Shown: piece after piece, positions 9,552 through 16,898 of the stretch
How the letters are laid out: every line of letters starts with the position of its first letter
Position numbering within the stretch: the first letter of the stretch is position 1
From: Gonium pectorale
Lineage: Eukaryota > Chlorophyta > Chlorophyceae > Chlamydomonadales > Volvocaceae
Assembly: GCA_001584585.1 (NCBI GenBank)
Contig: LSYV01000007.1
Location: forward strand, 1,177,896 to 1,194,793
Reading direction: 5' to 3'
Length of the DNA: 16,898 nucleotides
The notes under the pieces: generated by a model
The model's database searches: none
Told to the model about the DNA's origin: nothing
What the model saw: the letters and a program-made list of their open reading frames with translations, nothing else
Position numbers and translations under genes: made by a program

Positions 9552-10357
9552 TGAGCTCCTTCTGCAATTCAGTAGTATTGGTTCTTCTGAACGTCAGTAG
9601 CCTGTTCTTCCAGGGGCTCTGCGTAGGCACTGAGAGGCTGTAGTGGCGCGGTAGTTGGAGGGTCTGAGTGATCCTGCCGGTGGATAGATATGGGAGTCAA
9701 ATAAGCTCAGTTATACGGCTGTTATACGAACTGCTGGCTCGGCGGAGCGCAGGACCAGGCTTGCTTTGGGTCACTATTCGCATGGCGGGCATCATACGCG
9801 GGTTACGAGGAATCGAGTCGCATTACACGTGGGTGTGGTAATACTGAAGTAGCCTGCAATAGTGGGCACTTACTGGTGATCCCTCGATCTCCCGCGTGTC
9901 CCAGTGTGTCACTCTGTTGTCTTTGTTAGCGATGCAGTTAGATTGACCTGGAAGTATGAGCTCATAGACCATGTGAAGTATGCGCCTCTCGTCGTAGGGC
10001 GAATGAGACAGCTTCAGCGTCGTCCAACTTCTCAGGGCCCCATGCCTGTCTGACTCCGACACACATTTGGTGGTCAGTGCATTCGATCCAGTACACGGCA
10101 CTCTTTTGTGTATTTCAACATGCTTATATCGGTCTGCGCGAGCGCTGGTCAACAGACCGTGGCAGGTCCTAACACGGGTGCAGGGTCGCCCAGGTCGCCC
10201 TGGTCGCCACGGTCGCTACCGATTGAAGATCAGCAAACAGCAAGCCTACCAATCCCCGTCCTTGCCCCTGGTGACTTCCCGCAGCGTGCAAACCACTTAT
10301 CCGCACACGTGTTGATGTCAGGCGCGCTGTACGCACCGGGCTCCTGGCTTGCTTGGG
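9552..10357. other. Intergenic or 5' UTR region upstream of the Ser-rich gene
   Basis: About 800 bases lie between the Ser-rich gene start and the presumed poly(A) signal of the FtsHi gene, both on the minus strand. It should contain the Ser-rich gene promoter. A minus-strand open frame (10152-9823, 109 codons, TTG-initiated) contains a good 5' splice consensus, CCA/GTAAGTG, near 9872. It could be an upstream exon or chance. A 9-bp GC-rich tandem repeat (about 10186-10218) reads as PGR-type repeats in one frame. I recognise no protein. Confidence 0.45.
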
Positions 10358-10362
10358 TTACA
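10358..10362 (-). promoter_or_regulatory. Polyadenylation signal TGTAA for the FtsHi gene
   Basis: This is the first minus-strand TGTAA after the FtsHi stop. It implies a 3' UTR of about 760 bases, which accounts for 10363-11122, a C-rich (plus strand) stretch with no other gene signal. Confidence 0.5.
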
Positions 10363-11122
10363 AGGTCCAACGAGGAGTAGACGTGGCACCTCGCCCCAGG
10401 CGCGGCCATGTAGGGCGGAGTAACCGCACGCACCCGAAGTGGCATGGGAACGGAGCCCACGTCGCGCAACCGCCTGGCCCCTGTCCGGCCCCGCCTGGCC
10501 GTCCTCTCATCCGTCATCGCCCACGCAACTCACCCAGCGCTGCAAGCCGGCCCCATACAGCGGCCCCAGAGGCGCGCGGCCTCGTGGCACTGCGCCGCCT
10601 GCAGCTCGACTAGTCGACCCAGGCCCCACTCGGCCTGGGCCCCAGCAGGCGCGGGAAGGACCGAGCAACCAACTCGGAAGTCCGTCACCCTACGCCTACT
10701 GTCTCTGCTGCGCTGGCCGCAATCCCAGCAGCCGCGCCGAAAGCACCCCAACAGCCCCGGCACAGGCACAAGCGGCTGGCGCACTCAAGACCACCAACTC
10801 GCCGGAACGCACGAGCAGACAACTTGTCCCTGCCTGCTGTTCTGTGCTCCGGATCCGCCGTACCGTACCGAGCTTCTGGTCGCGCCAGCTCTTTGCCAGC
10901 CCCTCGCCCTCCGCCGGCACTGGGAGCCGCACGCGGCGCCCATTCCGCCCAATCTAGCCCTTAGCCCCGCCGCCCTGCCCGTGGTTCCGGAACCTCAAAT
11001 GCTGCCTCACGGACCAGGCTGCTCTCGCCCTGTCCCGCCAAGGCTGGGTCAGCATCCCCACCGCCCCACCCCACGGCTCTGCGGCCCAGCCGTGTGCGTC
11101 AGCGCCGCGCCCCCTTGATCAG

Positions 11123-12796
11123 TTAGTACGAGTAGCGCTCAACCTCCTTCTTGTACCAGTCGGGCAGCTCGCGCTTGACGCTGTACGGCATGTTCCAGTG
11201 CCAGCCGTACATGAACTTGCCGTCGGGGCCGCGAGGAGCGTCGTTTTCAGTGCCTGGGCGGGGTGTGGCAGCCGGGGGCGCGTAGCGCGCAGACATGATA
11301 AGAGAATGCCATCAGATCAGGAGGGTGTGCAAGTCTACGGCGGAATACTGAATGATTGCAAGGGGGCTGTGAGAGGACGAGTGATACACTGCAGATGACA
11401 GCCATTTGCAAGTCGCGGGCGAAGGCCGTAAAAGTGTGCCTCCCAGCTGCTCGTGCTGCGGCAGCGGTGCAGCCGCATGGTGGAGCGCGCTTCGTGCGCT
11501 GTCCTGTCGTCCGCTCGGCGCCAACGCACGACCGTGCCTCTCCGCACGGAGGCGGTGCCCTCGCCACACCTGCGAACCAGGTCTTGGCGAGGGCCCCCGT
11601 GAGCTCCGGCTGCTTGGCAGCCGTACCCTCCCCGGAGGCCTCCTTGCCGCCCTCCGCGCCCTCCTTGCCCTTGTCCTCCGGCTTGAAGGGGTAGCGCAGA
11701 CCGCCTGGAGGCAGCAGCAGCAGCAGCAACGACAGCATGTGAAGCGGTGGGGGGCCTTGCAGTCGCGAAAACCCCTCCTCCGAACATAACCACCAAAAAA
11801 CAATTCCACAGATATAAAAGAATACCAGTGCGCCCGTAGCTGCGGAGCGCCACACCGCCCCCTCCCCACCCCGCCCGAACCATACCCCCAATACCCCGTC
11901 CCGAAGGCTGGGCAGTGAGCAGTGGGCCGAGGGCGGGAGCAGCAGCGCAGCATCGCTTTTCGCTCACCATCGGGGTCCCACCCAAAGCCGTTGGTGTAGG
12001 GGTCGGGGAAGTGGATGACACCGTTGGTCTCCAGGATGTGGGCCACATCCTTGCCCTGCGGGCGGACAAGAAGGACGCGGCGGCGGTCGACGAGGTTTAG
12101 CGGCGGGGACCGGCACCCGCCCGGACCGCCGCGAGGAGCGACGGCGCCTCCACCCAATAATGACCATCCTCCATGCCCCACTTCAGCCCTTCGCTCGCTT
12201 CGCATCCCGTAACGACACCCACCCCGCCCTCGTCTCCCCGGGGCCTCTGATCGCACTCCAGCGCATCGTCTAGGACAGCCAACCCCGCTCGCCACGCGGC
12301 GGCGGCCCCACCGTGAGCGTCCCCCGGTCCAGCAGCGCCTGCGTGAGCGCCTCCAGCGGCTTCCAGTTGATGGCCAGCCCGTACGTGGCCTTGGCCTCCG
12401 CCGCCTCCAGCAGCTCAACCACCTCGGACAGAGCCACGCGGGCCTGAGGGGACGATGGGTGTTACTCCGTCCGTTGGCAAGCTGAACGATAATCGGTGAG
12501 CTTGGAACCCCCGGGAGGAGAGGAGGAGGAATGGCGAGCGGGGAGTTAGGGATTGGAGGTGGAGGCGGGTTGGGGGCAGACGGGCAGGCGCGAGGCGGGG
12601 GAGTCGCAGGCCGCGGGGCTGCTCCCCCAAGGAGCACTTCGCGGCGTCTTCGCGCGCACTGGGCAACACGACCACAGCCCGTCGGGAATCGGGGTTGATG
12701 GTAGGGAGCGCGGAGGGCGGGCAGGCCGGCGGCTGCACCAGTGAAGGGCAGGGGCCCGAGGGGCCCACTGGCGTGCTGTGTTACACATACGGCATA

Positions 12797-12830
<34 letters not shown>

Positions 12831-15800
12831 TGGGGCGGGTAGCACCCAAGGCCAGCGTCACACTGGAGATGTAACACCACACAAACATATAAACGCGCGT
12901 ATTCATGTGTGTGGGCCGACTCTCGCGCACCCCGCGCAACGGGCCGTCCGGGCACCTGCTCTGTGGACATGTCGGTGGTGTGGTAGTAGAAGGGGTCCCC
13001 GCCGTCGTCGGCGCCGGGGCCGGCCTTGAGCGACTCTTCGCCCGCCCCGTCGCTGACGGCGGCCACGCGCATCAGGTCCACCGGGCCGGTGCGGCGGCCC
13101 ATGCCCATGGACAGCACCATCTCGCGCGCAATCAGGTTGGCGTGGAACAGGTCGGGCGAGCCCATGCCTGCGGGAGCCGGAGGGGAGGATGGGCCCCGGG
13201 TGGGGTGGTAGTGGGTTTGGAAGGCACTCTCAATAGAGAAGCCGGGGTGGGCTGGGTGGGGTCACAGATGAGGAGTGGAAAGGGATGGGGGAGAGCGCGG
13301 ATTCCGAGCGAGCAACGGCTCCATCCGCTGCCCGTCTCGCGGTGACTCGCGGTGACGCTGGGTGACTATGCCATGGGTTGCGGGCTAGCGCGCTCAAGGC
13401 CGCACGCAGGCCGCACGCTGGCGCGGGACAATGAAGACAATGAGAACCGGAAAGAAGCACACCGGCGGCGGTCGCTGCGCCCGGCGGCCCCGAGCAACCG
13501 AGACACGCCGCTCTCCCGCCCGCAAGCACCCGGCGTGTGTGTGTGGGGAAACCGGGGGGCACTTCGGCACTCTGGCGCCCGACCACGTCCCCCCGCCCCC
13601 CCGCACGCACGCACCCGTCATCTCCCCTTCCCCGTTAACCAGCTTCTCCGCGCAGCGCCCCGCCAGGTGCACCACCATGCGCGCCTCCAGCTCGGACCGC
13701 GTGAGGATGGCGTTGACGCTCTTCTCCTCGTCCTCCACAAACAGCGTGAAGCCCGACAGCACGTTGAGCGGGCACACAGACACCTGCGGCGACCGGGGAG
13801 CGCGGGGATGCGGAGGAGGGGTAGTGAAGAAGGGAAACGGGTTACAACGCATGACGCCGACCTGCACTAACAGGGGACGAAACAGGGAGCGAGGGCGTAG
13901 TGAAGGGTTCACGGTGGCCCCCCCGCTGGGGGTTGTAGGTTTTAGGGTTTTAGAATTTAGGGCTTCACACTCCCCCCATCCCTGCCACGCGGATTGAGCT
14001 CAGTCGGGGGAGACGCAGCGGGAGCCGCATTGCGAGGCCGAGGTCGGGTGAGGACAGGGGAGCAGCACCCCCCCCTCCCCCCCGCAAAGGTTCCCTAGGA
14101 GCATATGTAAAAGGGTGGAGCAAACTCATAAGCCAGCCGGCACGACCCGCCGTCTGGGGCTCCCAGGCACCTGATCACCAGAACACCACCTCCTCAGCCC
14201 TGCGCCCACACCTCCCAGCCCGCACCCCCGCACCCACCCTGGCAATCTCCTCGTACTCGGGGGTGATGTAGGCGGTGAGCGCCTTGCCCGCCTCGTACAC
14301 CGCCACGGCCTTGCGCAGCTGCGGCGGGATGGGGTCGGGCGAGCCCTCCGTGCCCTCGCCGCCCACGTAGCCGCCACCGCCGCCGGAGCTGGTAGCCTCA
14401 ACCTGCGGAGGGTCGTCGGGTGCGCGTGCGGGGGGGTGGGGATTGGGTCGGGTGGCGTTCCACCTTGAGAAGCCTGAGGCATATGCCGTTCCCGTTGCGC
14501 CTTTGGTGGGAGGAGGCAGGCACCAAAGCAGTCTACGTGTAACGTGCTTTGCGATGTGATTTGTAACCTGACTGCGAAGCCACCGGCACAAACTATGGGG
14601 TTCGGCGTGCACACCATGACCCCCCCCCCCTTAGCGGAGCGGGGCGGAGCAGCCTTTGCCCTTGTGCCATCCCCCCTCCCACCTTCCCCCCGCCCCGACA
14701 CACATGCGGCCTAGCCACCTCTCCGTCCCCGCACCGCTGCGCTCACTACTCATGGCTCCCCGGCCCCCCCCCACCCCCAACCCCAACCCCAACCCACCGT
14801 TGCCTCCATGGTCTTGTCCTCCATGGCTGCGTAGATGTCGTCCTCGGTGATGGCCTCGCGGCCCTGCACAGTGCACGCACGGGTAGGAGGGGGACCGTGT
14901 GTGTGTGTGTGGCGGGGGGGAGGGGGGGTACTCAGTCCGTGTGCAGAACCTGACTGATGACCGTCGAGGGGGGGAACGGGGGCAGTTGGTCCCGGAAGCG
15001 ACCTCACCGTGCGGTCAGCGCATCGCCGCCCGCCGGCCCCGACACATCTGCCCCGCTCGCAGGCAGGCGCGTCCGCCCGCCCGCCCGCCCGCCCCGCCCC
15101 CTATGCGCTGCAACCCAACGCCCATAAGCCGCTTGCCGCCTGGCTCCCCTCCCACCCCCAGCTCGTCGTTGTTCACTTCCCTTCCCCTTCAACTCCCCTC
15201 CCCCTCCCATCATGTACACATACGACCGCACACCCGCCCCCGGCCCTGCGGCGCTCGCTCGCTCACCTTGCGCGCCGCCATCCTCGCCGCCCTGGCCATG
15301 AGCCCCATCACGTCGGCTCCCGTGAAGCCGGCCATGGCGCGGGCCACCTCGTACCAGTTTATGTTGGGGTCGACCGCCTTGTTGCGCGCGTGGACCTGGG
15401 GGGGGGGAGCCAGGGTGGGAGAGGGGGTAGTGCAGAAGGGAAATGGAAGGGAAGGGGGAGGGATTGGGGGCCAGGAAGCACCAGCACCAGGCCACAGCCC
15501 GCTAGCACCCGGTAGCTCCACAGCCCCGGTAGCGGCGACGTGCCGCGTGACGTGTCCCGCATCCGGCTGCCTAGCCCGCACCTGCACCCTCACCCGCACC
15601 CGGGAGGGGGGCTTCTGCGCCGGCGCCATGTTGCGGAGCACTGCACAACCACGTCCGCGGGCCCCTTCCCAACCGGCAAATGTCCCCCAATGGCCCGCCA
15701 TTGCCCGGCCCTCCATCCCCGCCTCGCCTCTTCCCGCCCACCTACCCTCACTCCCACCCCCCCGGGGCCCCCCTCCCCCCGCACGACCGCACCCCCGCAC

Positions 15801-16533
15801 CTGCATGATCTTGGCCCGGCCCATCGCGTCGGGCAGCGGCATGTAGATGATGCGGTCGAAGCGGCCCGGGCGGATGAGCGCCGAGTCGATGGCACCCGGC
15901 CGGTTGGTGGCGCCCAGCACCACCAGGCCGCGGTTGTCCTCGAAGCCGTCCATTTGCACCTGCAGGGGAACAATGGCAGGGGGCGCCGGGATGGGGCGTG
16001 TGTTGAAAAGGAAAACGCATACGACGAGCGTAAGCGCGAAAGTGATGGCGTGGGGCGTGTGTGTGTGTGAAACGAAATGGGCATGAAGGGGTATACACGG
16101 GGGGGGAGGGGGGGAGGGGGCGACAAGAGGCATTTCAGAGTGGAACGGGACTAGGGCGCGCACGTCGAAAGTTCGTCCGGGATGCGTTGGGGGGCGTGTT
16201 CAGGCCCGAGGCGGGAGTCGTGAGGATAGTGATGTGCTGCGTCACACGACGGTGCCTGCTGCGTCTCGTACCACGCCCGCCGCGCCAGCTACCATGTCCC
16301 CGCGGCCCCTGCAGCCCCTCCCCCCTCCCCATCTTTGCTACCCCATCCCGTCCCTCTCCACCACCACCCCGGCGCCCACCAGCAGCTCGTTGATGATGGA
16401 GGCGCTCTCGTCGCCGCTCGCCTGCGCCCCGCGGGCCGCCCCGAGCGCGTCGAACTCGTCGATGAACAGGATGGCGGGCGCGGCGTTGCGCAGCCGCTCA
16501 AACGTCTCGCGCACGCGGCGGGCGCCCACGCCG
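11123..16533 (-). CDS. FtsHi: protease-dead plastid FtsH-like AAA ATPase, 5' part outside window
   Basis: Eleven exons (minus): 16533-16380, 15959-15801, 15395-15267, 14863-14798, 14402-14238, 13783-13615, 13167-12956, 12443-12312, 12055-11968, 11704-11570, 11253-11123. All junctions are GT-AG and keep frame, giving 512 residues plus TAA. The first base completes a codon from an exon beyond the right edge, which also holds Walker A. Numbering from the window: [11 protein letters not shown] (1-11), Walker [10 protein letters not shown] (21-29), second region of homology [20 protein letters not shown] (68-87) with its arginine fingers, and the AAA lid with GFTGADV and [11 protein letters not shown] (to about 162). 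The HEXXH zinc motif of FtsH is replaced by YEAGK (205-209): both His are lost, the Glu and the later Asp (SPDL, 286) remain. A helical region (to about 410) leads to a Lys/Gly/Glu linker and an aromatic tail. FtsHi proteins are known subunits of the Ycf2-FtsHi import motor on the plastid inner envelope. Which paralogue this is I cannot say. Confidence 0.9.
12798..12828. repeat. (CA)15 microsatellite in an FtsHi intron
   Basis: An uninterrupted CA dinucleotide run of 31 bases lies in the intron between the exons ending at 12956 and starting at 12443. Shorter GT runs occur in other introns of the same gene near 13536, 14897 and 16057. Confidence 0.95.
13938..13962 (+). repeat. Short interstitial telomere-like motif (TTTTAGGG type) in an FtsHi intron
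   Basis: The plus strand shows GGTTTTAGGG followed by TTTTAGAATTTAGGG: one perfect and about two degenerate copies of the Chlamydomonas telomere unit TTTTAGGG. It lies within the 454-base intron between the exons ending at 14238 and starting at 13783. It is AT-rich in a GC-rich setting. Confidence 0.7.
14766..14797 (-). repeat. G-rich (GGGGTT)n tract at an FtsHi 5' splice site
   Basis: On the minus strand the intron opens as GTGGGTTGGGGTTGGGGTTG and continues with further long G runs. At least four runs of three or more G lie within about 32 bases starting at the 5' splice site (14797). Such a tract could form a G-quadruplex in DNA or pre-mRNA; that is inference from the base pattern. Confidence 0.7.
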
Positions 16534-16898
16534 CTGCGGGGGGCGGGGCGGGGCGGGAAGGAGGGGGGGGGGATGGGTCAGTCTTGGGGCAACCTCGAAG
16601 ACGACCATCGCGCACGGAGTCTTCGGACCGTCCATACCAAAACAGGAAAGGGGGTAGGGGGGTGGGAGGGCGCGAGGGGAGGACGGGGAGATAACGGGGA
16701 GCTGGGCAAGAGCCGGAGAGAAGCAGCTTCGACACTCATTGTACCGGACAAGCACGCGGACACATGCCGTCCGATACATCGACGAAGAGCCTGGTAGGTA
16801 GCCGTTCCCGCACGCCCCCCCCCGTTCCCACAGGCAGTCACATGACCCAGCGCTGCTCTCCGTGAGGAGGTCGTTCCTCCCCGCATGCTCCTGTACGC
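16534..16898 (-). other. Intron of the FtsHi gene, running off the right edge
   Basis: Reading the minus strand, a C-rich tract ends in GCAG directly before the exon starting at 16533. None of the conserved FtsH sequence that should precede it (Walker A and the following strand) is present between 16536 and 16898, so the window ends inside an intron. A small inverted repeat, GGAGG/CCTCC, lies near 16865-16880. Confidence 0.65.

Noticed and set aside
9823..10152. Minus-strand 109-codon frame as a separate gene
   Set aside because: No ATG at its start, no recognisable domain, and low-GC codon use; the internal GTAAGT could be a donor of an upstream exon but no partner can be identified. Reported only in the intergenic entry.
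10444..11118. Plus-strand open frame of 224 codons, Pro/Arg-rich
   Set aside because: It lies over the presumed 3' UTR of the FtsHi gene, has no recognisable domain, and reflects the C-rich composition in which stop codons are rare.
14750..15007. GW-rich repeat peptide downstream of the [11 protein letters not shown] exon
   Set aside because: The repeat lies beyond a good 5' splice site at 14797, and the next exon at 14402 joins in phase to continue the FtsH domain, so the GW peptide is intron read as protein.

Overview
The window looks like nuclear DNA of a green alga close to Chlamydomonas and Volvox. The evidence is GC-rich coding sequence, many introns of roughly 200 to 500 bases with C-rich acceptors, TGTAA used as the polyadenylation signal, a nucleus-encoded plastid ribosomal protein with a transit peptide, an inactive plastid FtsH-like protein (FtsHi), and a short patch of the Chlamydomonas-type telomere motif TTTTAGGG. 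Nothing suggests a bacterial operon, a virus, a CRISPR array or an intact transposon.

Layout, left to right. (1) 260-4398, minus strand: a seven-exon gene for a predicted signal-anchored fucosyltransferase-like glycosyltransferase of about 575 residues. It includes one probable GC-AG intron and a 22-nt last exon. Its 1.07-kb fourth intron carries a 13-bp minisatellite. (2) 4399-5845: a divergent intergenic stretch in which I see no gene. (3) 5846-6358, plus strand: an intronless gene for plastid ribosomal protein L24, with a TGTAA signal at 6894. (4) About 6900-7970: lower-GC sequence without a supportable gene. (5) 8247-9551, minus strand: a two-exon gene for a secretory-pathway protein with a long Ser/Gly-rich stalk, membrane segments, sequons and a GPI-like tail. 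(6) 9552-10357: no supportable gene. (7) 11123-16533, minus strand: eleven exons of an FtsHi gene that continues beyond the right edge. The AAA ATPase core is kept but the zinc-protease site is destroyed. The remainder to 16898 is intron.

The genes do not form a pathway. Two of them (L24 and FtsHi) point to the plastid. FtsHi proteins in plants and green algae belong to the Ycf2-FtsHi import-motor complex at the inner envelope, and L24 is itself imported. The other two (glycosyltransferase and Ser-rich protein) point to the secretory pathway and cell surface. I do not see an evident new multi-gene system. The most noteworthy items are the protease-dead FtsHi with its unusual C-terminal extension, the unrecognised Ser-rich surface protein, and several odd splice-site contexts. 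All exon joins were worked out by hand from phase and splice consensus, and every one used keeps the reading frame.
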